From WHTX01 sp038255145 (lineage in GTDB: Bacteria; Actinomycetota; Acidimicrobiia; Acidimicrobiales; CAIXPF01), in assembly GCA_038255145.1 (NCBI GenBank), contig JBBSLP010000014.1, forward strand, positions 28,639 to 92,638: 64,000 nucleotides of DNA. The letters are read 5' to 3'. Below the pieces are notes generated by a model that ran no database searches, had not been told where the DNA came from, and was given only the letters and a program-made list of their open reading frames with translations. The position numbers and the translations under genes are program-made. This document shows, one piece after another, positions 35,172 through 42,786 of this stretch (positions within the stretch are counted from its first letter, which is position 1; every line of letters starts with the position of its first letter).

Positions 35172-37511
35172 ATGACCGGACAGGGCTCTGGTGCCGGCTC
35201 CGGTGCCGGTACCGGGCGGCGCGACGGCGATCCGGGCCGCGGTGACCGTTCGGCCGCCGTCCACCGCAGCCAGCGTGGGGTCCGTCGGGCCGAGTCGCGC
35301 CGCCGTCGCCGGGTGCGACGTTCGGTCCTGTGGCGGAACCGGCGGCTGGGCTACCTGGTGGCGCTGGTGGCCGTGGTGGGCCTGGCCGGCTTCGGTGCCG
35401 TGATCACCCGCATCGAGCTGCCCACCGTCGACGAGCGCCTCGACCAGACCACGTTCATCTGCGCGGCCGACGTCAACCCCGACGGTGACCAGGACTGCGG
35501 GCCCGGCAACTCGTTGGCCCAGCTGGCCGCGGAGCAGGACCGGTCGGTGGTGGCCTACGAGCGCATCCCCCAGGTGGTCATCGACGCCGTCGTGGCCGCC
35601 GAGGATCGGGGCTTCTTCAGCCATCGGGGCATCGATCCCCGGGGCCTGGCCCGGGCGGGCCTGGCCGACGTGAGGGGGTCCGAATCCCTCCAGGGCGGCT
35701 CCACCATCACCCAGCAGTACGTGAAGTTGGCCTACCTGACCGACGAGCGGACCATCCTGCGCAAGTTCCGTGAAGCGGTGCTGGCGGTGAAGCTCGAGCG
35801 GAAGTACACCAAGGCGGAGATCCTCGGCCGCTACCTCAACTCCATCTACTTCGGGCGGGGGGCGTACGGCGTGCAGGCCGCGGCCCGGGCCTACTTCGGC
35901 CTCGATGTCGAGGGCCTGGCCTTCGATCCTGCCGCCCCGCCCGAGCAGCGGGCCGCGGTCCTGGCCCGGGCCGCCTACCTGGCCGGTCTCATCCGCTCGC
36001 CGGAGACGGCCGACGTGTCCAGCGACCCCGCCGAGGCCGACTTCCGCCGTCGTTCCGTGCTCGACGCCATGGCCGAGGAGGGCTACGCGAGCGCCGAGGA
36101 TGCTGCGGCCGCCGCGGCCATGCCCCTGGGCACCCCCCTCCCCGACGGCTCGACCCTGGTGCTGTCGCGCCGGGAGCGAAGCGGCCTGGGTGATGTGCGC
36201 TGGCGCGAGTGCGGCACCGAGTACGTGCTCGACTGGGCCCGCCAGCAGCTGCTCGACCTGTTCGGCTCGGCCGTCTACACCGAGGGCTACCGGGTGTACC
36301 TCAGCCTCGACCCCACGCGGCAGTGCCAGGCCCAGCAGATCCTCTACACCGACACCCTCGACGACGCCACCATCGACCCTGCCGCCTCACTCGTGGCCCT
36401 GGACCAGTTCGGCCGGGTCGTCTCCATGGTCGGGGGGCGCAACTACGCCGCATCCCAGGTCAACCTGGCCCTGGGGGCAGCTGGCGGGGGGTCGGGCCGC
36501 CAGCCGGGCTCGTCGTTCAAGCCCTTCGTGTTGGCCCAGGCCATCCGCAGCGGCATCTCGCCGTTGTCGCGGTTCAACGCCCCCGACCAGATCATCATCC
36601 CCGGCGCCGACGACGGCCGGGACTGGGACGTGAAGGGTGGGGGCGGAAACGGCGCGGCCATGACGCTGCTCAGTGCCACCGCGGCGTCGTCGAACACCGT
36701 CTACGCCCAGCTCATGATGGAGTTGGGTGCCCAGGGCTGGGCCGATGTGGCTGCCCTGGCCGGCCAGATGGGGGTGACCGCCCCCCTGCCCACCGTGCCC
36801 TCGCTCGTCCTGGGCACGCCCGAGGTGTCGGTGTTGGACATGGCCAGCGCCTACAACACCTTCGCCAACCGGGGCGAGCACGTGACCCCCCAGCTCATCG
36901 TGCGCATCGAGGACGCCCAGGGCCGCACCGTGTGGGAGCCCGACATCGCGGCGGACCGGGTCATGGACACCGAGGTGGCCGATTCGGTGACCACGGCGTT
37001 GCAGGGCGTCATCCGTGACGGCACGGGCACCGCCGCGGCCACCAGGCTGGAGAGCGTGGGCAAGACGGGCACCACCGAGGACTACCGCGACGCCTGGTTC
37101 GTGGGCTACACGTGCGACCTGACCGTGGCCGTGTGGATGGGCTACGAGGGTCGGGACGGCCAGCCCGTGGTGCCCATGCTCGACGTCCGCGGCGAGGCCC
37201 GGGTCACCGGGGGTACCTTCCCCGCCCGCATGTGGGCCTCCTTCGTGGACGCCGCCACCGAGGGCCGGGCCGAGTGCACCCTGCCCACGACGCGCACGTT
37301 CAGCGGCCGGGTGTTGAACGGCCAGCTGTCCACGGCCCCACCGACGACCGCGCCCGCCGCCCCGGTCGCGCCGACGGTTCCGGCGACGACGGGGACCACC
37401 GAGCCCGGTGGGACCGACAGCGCCGAGGCCACCCCGACCACGGGGGCCGGGGTGGACCCCGGCGCCGGCACCACCACGACGACCGTGGCCGGTGCGGGCA
37501 CGGGGACGTGA
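35172..37511 (+). CDS. ponA: Class A penicillin-binding protein (transglycosylase/transpeptidase)
   Basis: This 779-residue bifunctional peptidoglycan synthase has a basic cytosolic N-terminus (~57 residues) and a membrane anchor (LGYLVALVAVVGLAGFGAV). The GT51 domain shows catalytic Glu in AAEDRGFFSHRGIDPRG and QGGSTITQQYVK. The transpeptidase has SxxK in PGSSFKPFV, SxN in AASSNTVYAQ and KTGTT. The tail is Thr/Pro/Ala-rich, as in mycobacterial PonA1. The ATG at 35172 has AGGGG 5 bases before it; a GTG two codons earlier is possible. A small zinc-ribbon gene follows. Confidence 0.95.
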   Translation: MTGQGSGAGSGAGTGRRDGDPGRGDRSAAVHRSQRGVRRAESRRRRRVRRSVLWRNRRLGYLVALVAVVGLAGFGAVITRIELPTVDERLDQTTFICAADVNPDGDQDCGPGNSLAQLAAEQDRSVVAYERIPQVVIDAVVAAEDRGFFSHRGIDPRGLARAGLADVRGSESLQGGSTITQQYVKLAYLTDERTILRKFREAVLAVKLERKYTKAEILGRYLNSIYFGRGAYGVQAAARAYFGLDVEGLAFDPAAPPEQRAAVLARAAYLAGLIRSPETADVSSDPAEADFRRRSVLDAMAEEGYASAEDAAAAAAMPLGTPLPDGSTLVLSRRERSGLGDVRWRECGTEYVLDWARQQLLDLFGSAVYTEGYRVYLSLDPTRQCQAQQILYTDTLDDATIDPAASLVALDQFGRVVSMVGGRNYAASQVNLALGAAGGGSGRQPGSSFKPFVLAQAIRSGISPLSRFNAPDQIIIPGADDGRDWDVKGGGGNGAAMTLLSATAASSNTVYAQLMMELGAQGWADVAALAGQMGVTAPLPTVPSLVLGTPEVSVLDMASAYNTFANRGEHVTPQLIVRIEDAQGRTVWEPDIAADRVMDTEVADSVTTALQGVIRDGTGTAAATRLESVGKTGTTEDYRDAWFVGYTCDLTVAVWMGYEGRDGQPVVPMLDVRGEARVTGGTFPARMWASFVDAATEGRAECTLPTTRTFSGRVLNGQLSTAPPTTAPAAPVAPTVPATTGTTEPGGTDSAEATPTTGAGVDPGAGTTTTTVAGAGTGT

Positions 37512-37546
37512 CGGGACGTGACGCACCATCGATGCGAGGAGCGAGC

Positions 37547-37729
37547 ATGACGGGGACCACCTCGGGCCACTGCGACAGCTGTGGCCGTGACGACGAGCCG
37601 GTGGCCCCGGTGCAGCGGGTGTACCTGCAGGTGGCCGACTGGGACCGCGAGGAGGAGGTCGAGGTCGTGCCCGAACCCGAACGGTGGTGCCTGGTGTGCC
37701 GGGAGCACTACCCCCACCAGCCCGTATGA
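37547..37729 (+). CDS. 60-residue CxxC/CxxC small protein
   Basis: A 60-residue acidic protein with two cysteine pairs: HCDSCGRDDEPVAPVQRVYL near the N-terminus and RWCLVCREHYPHQ at the C-terminus. This suggests a single zinc ribbon. GAGGAG lies 7 bases before the ATG, so it is properly equipped for translation. It follows ponA by 35 bp in the same direction and probably shares its transcript. I recognise no named family, and a metal-dependent adaptor role is only a guess. Confidence 0.7.
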   Translation: MTGTTSGHCDSCGRDDEPVAPVQRVYLQVADWDREEEVEVVPEPERWCLVCREHYPHQPV

Positions 37730-37918
37730 CCCCACCAGCCGCGCTGACCCCATCAGCTGCGGGTGACCCCACCACCCAGCGCCTGACCCGACGGTCCTCC
37801 ACTGTCACACCTCGCGGGCATGCTGCCCCCGTGGCCCTGGCATCGGCGGTGGAGTCCCGATGAAGACCATGGTCCCCGGCCCCGCTACCATGTCCGATTC
37901 GATCCCCGGCCGTGTCGC

Positions 37919-37990
37919 GGCAGGGGGGTCTCCACAGAAGACCCTGCCCCACCGTGGGGCCCCGGCGCCCTGGGCGTCGGGTCCGAAGGG
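37919..37990 (+). promoter_or_regulatory. Hairpin-rich leader of the rpsF operon
   Basis: GGCAGG-ggg-GTCT pairs with AGACCCTGCC (37919-37948), followed by a second GC-rich self-complementary stretch before the rpsF ribosome-binding site (GGGAGG). Leaders of rpsF operons often carry the S6:S18 autoregulatory RNA element, but I cannot confirm its conserved bulge here. The whole gap from 37730 to 38004 contains no supported gene. Confidence 0.3.
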
Positions 37991-38004
37991 AGGTACCGCT
38001 CGCC

Positions 38005-38337
38005 ATGCGGGCTTACGAACTCATGGTCATCTTCGACACGGACATCGACGACGTGTCGGTCCAGCAGCTGATCGGCCGCCTCAACGAGATCGTCGTCGCC
38101 GGCGGTGGCAAGGTCGCCACCACCGAGCGTTGGGGCCGTCGCCGGTTCGCCTACGAGATCAACAAGAAGCAAGAGGGCTACTACGTGGTCTTCGAGATCG
38201 TCACCGAGGGCCTCAACCTCGATGATCTCGACCGCTTCCTGCGCATCGCGGACGGCGTCGTCCGCCACAAGCAACTTCGACTGCCCGACAAGGAGGCCGC
38301 CAAGCGCGGCCTGCTCGGGCAGCCGGCACCGGCGTGA
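38005..38337 (+). CDS. rpsF: 30S ribosomal protein S6
   Basis: This 110-residue S6 begins MRAYELMVIFDTDIDD and has WGRRRFAYEINKKQEGYYVV and LRIADGVVRHKQLRLP, typical of S6. It forms a heterodimer with S18 on the platform of the 30S subunit. It is the first gene of the rpsF-ssb-rpsR-rplI operon, with a GGGAGG site upstream of the ATG. Confidence 0.98.
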   Translation: MRAYELMVIFDTDIDDVSVQQLIGRLNEIVVAGGGKVATTERWGRRRFAYEINKKQEGYYVVFEIVTEGLNLDDLDRFLRIADGVVRHKQLRLPDKEAAKRGLLGQPAPA

Positions 38338-38364
38338 CGCCGTAGCGGCAGAAGAAGGCACACG

Positions 38365-38829
38365 ATGGCAAACGGGAACAACGTCGACCTTGTCGGCAAC
38401 ATCACGAGGGATCCCGAGCTCAGGTACACCCCGGGAGGAACGGCGGTCGCCAGCTTCGGCCTCGCCGTCAACCATCGCACCCGCAAGGGTGACGACTGGG
38501 AAGAGAAGGCCATGTTCTTCGACGTCAGCTGCTTCGGGCAGCTCGCCGAGAACGTCGCCGAGTCCGTCACCAAGGGCGCTCGCGTCATCGTGACGGGCCG
38601 GCTCGATTTCCGTTCCTGGGAGTCCCAGGACGGCGACCGTCGATCGAAGATCGAGGTCATCGCCGACGAGGTCGGCCCCAGCCTCCGCTGGGCCACGGCC
38701 GAGGTGGCGAAGAACGACCGCCGGCAGGACGGCGGCGGCGCTGGAGGGGGCGGCGAGCAGCAGTCCCGTCCCGCCCGAGGCCGCAGCGACGCGCCGCCGG
38801 CCTATGACTACGACGAGGAGCCGTTCTGA
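38365..38829 (+). CDS. ssb: Single-stranded DNA-binding protein
   Basis: This 154-residue SSB has an OB-fold core (residues 1-110: NVDLVGNITRDPELRYTPGG, EKAMFFDVSCFGQLAENVAE, GARVIVTGRLDFRSWE). A Gly/Asp/Arg-rich linker leads to the acidic tip DYDEEPF, which recruits repair and replication partners. Its stop overlaps rpsR's ATG by one base (TGATG), so translation is coupled. Confidence 0.98.
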   Translation: MANGNNVDLVGNITRDPELRYTPGGTAVASFGLAVNHRTRKGDDWEEKAMFFDVSCFGQLAENVAESVTKGARVIVTGRLDFRSWESQDGDRRSKIEVIADEVGPSLRWATAEVAKNDRRQDGGGAGGGGEQQSRPARGRSDAPPAYDYDEEPF

Positions 38830-39248
38830 TGCCCAAGACGAAGGCACCGCGGGGCAAGAACAAAGACAACGCCCGGCGCAGCAAGAAGAAGATCAGCATC
38901 CTCTCGCAGGAGAAGGTCGAGTACGTCGACTACAAAGACGTCAACCTCCTGCGCAAGTTCATGTCTGATCGGGCCAAGATCCGGGCCCGCCGGGTGACCG
39001 GCAACGACGCCCAGCAGCAGGCGGCGGTGGCCATGGCCATCAAGAACGCCCGCGAGATGGCGTTGCTGCCCTACACCAACCGGGTCACCACCCAGCGCGG
39101 TGGTGGTCGAGGCCGTGACCGGGGCGAGGGCGGTGGTGGCCGCGGTCGTGACCGTGACGATCGGCCGCCGCGCGATGGTGACGCCCCGTCGACCGCTCCT
39201 GAGGCTGCGGTCGAGGGCAATGGTGCGGCGACCACGGAGGAGGAGTGA
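38829..39248 (+). CDS. rpsR: 30S ribosomal protein S18 with long RG-rich tail
   Basis: This 139-residue protein has an S18 core in residues ~15-88 (KKKISILSQEKVEYVDYKDV, LLRKFMSDRAKIRARRVTGN, then NAREMALLPYT). Bacterial S18 is usually 75-90 residues. Here ~50 more follow: an Arg/Gly/Asp-repeat segment (GGGRGRDRGEGGGGRGRDRD) and an acidic end (TTEEE). The tail is in frame, lies upstream of a normal stop and is followed within 1 bp by rplI. It resembles RGG-type RNA-binding disordered regions, and its role is unknown. Confidence 0.95.
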   Translation: MPKTKAPRGKNKDNARRSKKKISILSQEKVEYVDYKDVNLLRKFMSDRAKIRARRVTGNDAQQQAAVAMAIKNAREMALLPYTNRVTTQRGGGRGRDRGEGGGGRGRDRDDRPPRDGDAPSTAPEAAVEGNGAATTEEE

Positions 39249-39249
39249 C

Positions 39250-39696
39250 ATGCAGGTGATCCTCCGGGGCAACGTGACGGGGCTGGGCAAGCGGGGCGAG
39301 GTGCTCATCGTCAGCGATGGGTACGCCCGCAACTACCTGATCCCCAAGGGCCTGGCCATGCGCTCCCACCAGGGTGCGTTGGGGCAGGCCGCGGTGATGA
39401 AGAAGTCGGCCGAGGTCAAGGACGCCCGCGAGCGGGCCGCGGCCGAGGACATCGCCCGGGTGCTGGCACCCATGGTGGTCAAGGTCGGCGCCCGTACCAG
39501 TGGCGAGGGCCGCCTCTTCGGCTCGGTGACGCCGGCCGACGTGGCCGACGCCGTCTACGCCCAGACCGGCTTCGAGATCGACCGTCGGTTGATCAACATC
39601 GAGGAGCCGATCAAGACGACGGGGCTCTACAGCGTCCCCGCCGCCCTCCACAGCGACGTCCGCCTGTTCCTACAGGTCGAAGTCGTCTCACAATGA
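39250..39696 (+). CDS. rplI: 50S ribosomal protein L9
   Basis: This 148-residue L9 starts MQVILRGNVTGLGKRGEVLI and includes VSDGYARNYLIPKGLAM, the RNA-binding N-domain. The long connecting helix and C-domain (GRLFGSVTPADVADAV) follow. AGGAG precedes the ATG, overlapping the end of rpsR. It is the last gene of the ribosomal operon, followed by a strong hairpin. Confidence 0.98.
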   Translation: MQVILRGNVTGLGKRGEVLIVSDGYARNYLIPKGLAMRSHQGALGQAAVMKKSAEVKDARERAAAEDIARVLAPMVVKVGARTSGEGRLFGSVTPADVADAVYAQTGFEIDRRLINIEEPIKTTGLYSVPAALHSDVRLFLQVEVVSQ

Positions 39697-39710
39697 GCTG
39701 ATCGGCGTTC

Positions 39711-39749
39711 GTGGTGGGGCGGGAGGCGTTCAGCCTGCCGCCCCACCAC
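39711..39749 (+). terminator. Strong hairpin after rplI
   Basis: GTGGTGGGGCGG and CCGCCCCACCAC are perfect 12-bp arms. The loop itself contains AGGC/GCCT, extending the stem after a G-G mismatch. It starts 14 bp after the rplI stop and should end the rpsF-ssb-rpsR-rplI transcript before dnaB. Confidence 0.8.
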
Positions 39750-39796
39750 AGGTCGAGGTTGAGGTTTCCCCCAGACAGGCCCAGTTGCACACAACC

Positions 39797-39834
39797 TTTT
39801 CCACAGGTGGCGGAACCCGTGTCGGTTGTCCACA
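39797..39834. promoter_or_regulatory. DnaA boxes upstream of dnaB
   Basis: TTTTCCACA (39797-39805) and the consensus actinobacterial box TTGTCCACA (39826-39834) lie in direct orientation 20 bp apart, 60-100 bp before the dnaB ATG. DnaA control of the helicase gene is a reasonable inference. Confidence 0.6.
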
Positions 39835-39894
39835 GAATCTGTCAGGTCATCCCCTGGTGACCCACAGGCCCGGTCGGCGAGGCTGTGCCCCGAC

Positions 39895-42066
39895 ATGACA
39901 CGGCCTGACCTCCCCGCCCCCCGATCTGGCGGGGCGACCCGCACCCCTCCGCAGAACCTCGAGGCCGAGGAATCCCTCCTCGGGGCCATGCTGCTGTCTC
40001 GGGACGCCATCGCCGCCGCAGCCGAGGTCGTGCAGGCCGAGCACTTCTACAAGCCGGCCCACGCCCACGTGTACGACGCCATCCTCGGCCTCTACGGGGT
40101 GGGCGAGCCTGCGGATGCGGTGACCGTGGCCGAGGAGCTTCGTCGGGCCGGCATGCTCGAGGTCGTCGGCGGCCCCGCCGCCCTGGTGGCGCTCCAGGCC
40201 AGTGCCCCGGCCATCTCCAACGCCGGTCGTTACGCCCGCATCATCGAGGAGCTGGCCCTGCTGCGGCGCATGATCGGCGCCGCCGGCGAGATCGCCGAGC
40301 TCGGCTACTCGCGTCCCGACGACGTGGCCAAGGCCGTCGATTCCGCCGAGTCGATGATCTTCACCATCGCCCAGCACCGGGCCGCAGGTACGACCTCGAA
40401 CATGCGGGTCCTGCTCGAACAGAGCCTGGACCGGCTCGAACAGCTCTTCGAGCGGGGCGAGGCCATAACCGGCACCCCCACGGGCTACCTCGACCTCGAC
40501 GAGCTGCTCTCGGGCCTGCAGCCCAACGCCCTGGTGGTCATCGGTGCCCGTCCGGCCATGGGCAAGGCCCTGGCCCTCGACACCGTCGTCCCCACCCCTC
40601 GGGGGTGGACCACCATGGGCCAGCTCGAGATGGGTGATCAGGTCCTCGACGAGCAGGGACGACCGACGACGGTCACCTACGTCACCCCCGTGCAACTGGG
40701 CCGGAGGTGCTTCGAGGTCGAGCTGGAGGACGGCTCGGTGCTGGTGGCCGATGCCGAGCACCAGTGGTCGGCATCGGATCGGCCGGCCTGGGCTGCGACC
40801 CGCGGTCCCGGCTGCACCCAGGTGGTGACCACTGCACACATGGTGTCCGAGGGCGTGGCCTCGGCCCGCGGGGACCGACCACGGTGGTACCTGCCCGTGG
40901 CCCTCGCCCTCGAGCTCCCCGAGGCCGAGCTGCCCGTGGCCCCCTTCCTGGCGGGCAGCCGCCTCGCCGGTTGCCCGCACCCGGGGACCCCGGCCCCGAC
41001 GTCGATCCCCGACGTCTACCTGCGGGCGTCGACCCGGCAACGTCGGGCCCTGCTGTCCGGTCTGGTGGCCGGGGCCGGTGCGTGTCCGGCGGCCGACGTC
41101 GTCGAGCTCCGTCTGACGGACCGCACCCTGCTGGCCCAGGCCCGGGAGCTGGTGTGCTCGCTGGGCCACAAGGCGGGCCCCATCCGCCGGGCCGCTCCCC
41201 TGGACCCCACACCGCGGGGTGCCGGGGTGTGGCGCTTCACGTGGAGCACGGCCGAGCGGGCCTCGAGTCGGGCCGTGATCGCCATCCGCCCGGTGCCCTC
41301 GGTGCCGGTGCGCTGCATCACCGTGGACTCACCCAACAGCCTGTACCTGGTGGGCGAGGCCATGGTCCCCACCCACAACACCGCCTTCGCCCTGGGCATG
41401 GCCACCCACGCCGCCCTGCACGCCAACCGCCCCTCGCTGTTCTTCTCCCTGGAGATGAGCTCGCTGGAGATCACCCAGCGCATCCTGTGCTCCGAGGCCC
41501 GGGTGGACGCCACCCGCATGCGCAACGGCAAGCTCACCGAGGCCGACTGGGAGAAGATCAGCCACGCCGTGGGCCGGTTGGCCGAGGCCCCCATCTGGGT
41601 CGACGACAACCCCAACCTCACGGTGATGGAGATCCGCTCCAAGGCCCGCAAGCTGAAGAGCCAGGTGGGCGACCTCGGGCTGGTGGTGGTGGACTACATC
41701 CAGCTCATGACGGGGCGGAACTCGGCCGAGAACCGCCAGGTCGAGGTGGCCGAGATCAGCCGCAGCCTCAAGATCCTGGCCCGCGAGATCGAGACCCCCG
41801 TCGTCGCCCTGGCCCAGCTCAACCGCGGCCTCGAACAGCGGGCCGACAAGCGCCCCATGCTCTCGGACCTCCGCGAAAGTGGATCACTCGAGCAAGATGC
41901 CGACGTCGTGATGTTTCTTTATCGTGATGAGATATACAACCGGGATTCGGCCGAGCAGGGCATCGCCGAGGTCATCGTGGCCAAGCACCGTTCCGGGCCC
42001 ACCGGCGTGGCCCGGCTCGCCTTCCTGGGTCAGTACACCCGCTTCGCCAACATGGCCAAGGGCTGA
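39895..42066 (+). CDS. dnaB: Replicative DNA helicase DnaB (intein-containing precursor)
   Basis: The 723-residue precursor comprises an N-extein (1-224), an intein (225-495) and a C-extein (496-723). After splicing the 452-residue hexameric helicase has the N-terminal primase-binding domain (PQNLEAEESLLGAMLLSRDA) and a RecA-like motor. Its Walker A is rebuilt across the splice as GARPAMGK-TAFALG. Walker B is LGLVVVDYIQLM; DnaB hallmarks LFFSLEMSS and LRESGSLEQDADVVMFLYRD follow. The ATG at 39895 opens TRPDLPAPR. A TTG at 39826 is part of a DnaA box and not a likely start. Function depends on intein excision. Confidence 0.97.
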   Translation: MTRPDLPAPRSGGATRTPPQNLEAEESLLGAMLLSRDAIAAAAEVVQAEHFYKPAHAHVYDAILGLYGVGEPADAVTVAEELRRAGMLEVVGGPAALVALQASAPAISNAGRYARIIEELALLRRMIGAAGEIAELGYSRPDDVAKAVDSAESMIFTIAQHRAAGTTSNMRVLLEQSLDRLEQLFERGEAITGTPTGYLDLDELLSGLQPNALVVIGARPAMGKALALDTVVPTPRGWTTMGQLEMGDQVLDEQGRPTTVTYVTPVQLGRRCFEVELEDGSVLVADAEHQWSASDRPAWAATRGPGCTQVVTTAHMVSEGVASARGDRPRWYLPVALALELPEAELPVAPFLAGSRLAGCPHPGTPAPTSIPDVYLRASTRQRRALLSGLVAGAGACPAADVVELRLTDRTLLAQARELVCSLGHKAGPIRRAAPLDPTPRGAGVWRFTWSTAERASSRAVIAIRPVPSVPVRCITVDSPNSLYLVGEAMVPTHNTAFALGMATHAALHANRPSLFFSLEMSSLEITQRILCSEARVDATRMRNGKLTEADWEKISHAVGRLAEAPIWVDDNPNLTVMEIRSKARKLKSQVGDLGLVVVDYIQLMTGRNSAENRQVEVAEISRSLKILAREIETPVVALAQLNRGLEQRADKRPMLSDLRESGSLEQDADVVMFLYRDEIYNRDSAEQGIAEVIVAKHRSGPTGVARLAFLGQYTRFANMAKG
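40567..41379 (+). other. DnaB intein with class 3 signature and degenerate LAGLIDADG endonuclease
   Basis: 271 residues inserted between Lys and Thr of the Walker A GKT. Position 1 is Ala (ALALDTVVPTPRGWTTMGQL, block A), so the classical N-terminal nucleophile is absent. Instead the class 3 WCT set is present: Trp67 after His65 in ADAEHQW (block B), Cys250 in PVRCITVDSP (block F) and Thr269 before terminal His270-Asn271 (VPTHN). The +1 residue is Thr. Residues ~120-205 retain the outline of a LAGLIDADG endonuclease, but both catalytic motifs are ruined (LAGSRLAGC and LLSGLVAGAGAC, no Asp). Splicing should work; homing should not. Confidence 0.93.
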
Positions 42067-42067
42067 C

Positions 42068-42096
42068 CCTCGGGCTCAGCGCCACCACAGCCGAGG
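42068..42096. terminator. Imperfect hairpin between dnaB and the YtkA-like gene
   Basis: CCTCGGGCT and AGCCGAGG pair with a single bulge around a 12-base loop, in the 36-bp gap between two convergent genes. A plausible shared terminator on position; the stem is imperfect. Confidence 0.4.
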
Positions 42097-42102
42097 CCCA
42101 GC

Positions 42103-42786
42103 TCAGTGGCCCCGGCCGCGCCGACGCACGACGGTCAGGGCGCTGGCGGCGCCGAGCACCGCCACCAGGCCGGCGATGAGCAGGACCCGGGTGCCCGTGC
42201 CGGCGAAGTCGTCGGGCTCGTAGCCGCCAGGCTCCCCGGTGGTGACCGGGCTCGTCACCGCGGTGGTGGGCGGCTGGGTGGTCGAGCCGGGCTGGACGGT
42301 GGTGGCGGACAGGGTGGGGACCGGCTGGGTGGGACCGGGCAGGGTGGGGGAGGAGCTGGTGCCCGAGGCGGGCGCCCCGACCTCCTGGGTCGTCTCCGTC
42401 GTGCCCAGGGGGGTGAGGGAGGTGAAGCGCACCGTCCACCCCCCGGGGGCGGAGAAGTCGACGGTGGCTCCGTAGCGCCCCGCCGTTGCCGTCTCGGTCA
42501 TGGACAGCGGGCCCACGGTCGCGCCGGCGGGTCCTTCGGCCACCACGGTGACGGTGGCGTCCGAGGCCGGGTGGCCGTCGTTGACGAAGACCACGTCCAC
42601 GGCGTAGCTGACGGCGTTGCCCGAGGCGGTGGCCTCGGCCACGGTCAGGGTGCCCACGTCGTCATGGGCGTGGGCGGGGGCCATGGCGAGAAGGGAGAGC
42701 ACCCCGACCAGACCTCCGGCGACCAGGGCGCGGGCGGCGAGAGCGGTGCGGCGTGCGAGCCAGCGGGAGAGGGGGGGCACGGTCAT
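42103..42786 (-). CDS. Secreted YtkA/FixH-like domain protein with C-terminal anchor
   Basis: This 227-residue protein has a signal peptide (ARRTALAARALVAGGLVG ... APAHA), then a beta-sandwich with VVAEGPAGATVGPLSMTETA and GRYGATVDFSAPGGWTVRF, the YtkA/FixH-like pattern. A Thr/Pro-rich stalk and a C-terminal membrane helix (GTRVLLIAGLVAVLGAASAL) with Arg-rich tail anchor it outside. It overlaps the CopC-CopD gene by ATGA, so it probably joins in extracytoplasmic copper handling, but this is inferred from context. Confidence 0.72.
   Translation of the reverse strand: MTVPPLSRWLARRTALAARALVAGGLVGVLSLLAMAPAHAHDDVGTLTVAEATASGNAVSYAVDVVFVNDGHPASDATVTVVAEGPAGATVGPLSMTETATAGRYGATVDFSAPGGWTVRFTSLTPLGTTETTQEVGAPASGTSSSPTLPGPTQPVPTLSATTVQPGSTTQPPTTAVTSPVTTGEPGGYEPDDFAGTGTRVLLIAGLVAVLGAASALTVVRRRGRGH

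Noticed and set aside
39826..39894. TTG start for dnaB at 39826
   Set aside because: The TTG is part of a consensus DnaA box and the ATG at 39895 gives the usual DnaB N-terminus, so the longer version is unlikely.
41235..41248. Second parS-like motif (TTCACGTGGAGC) inside the intein
   Set aside because: Only half of the palindrome matches; it is coding and likely a chance match.
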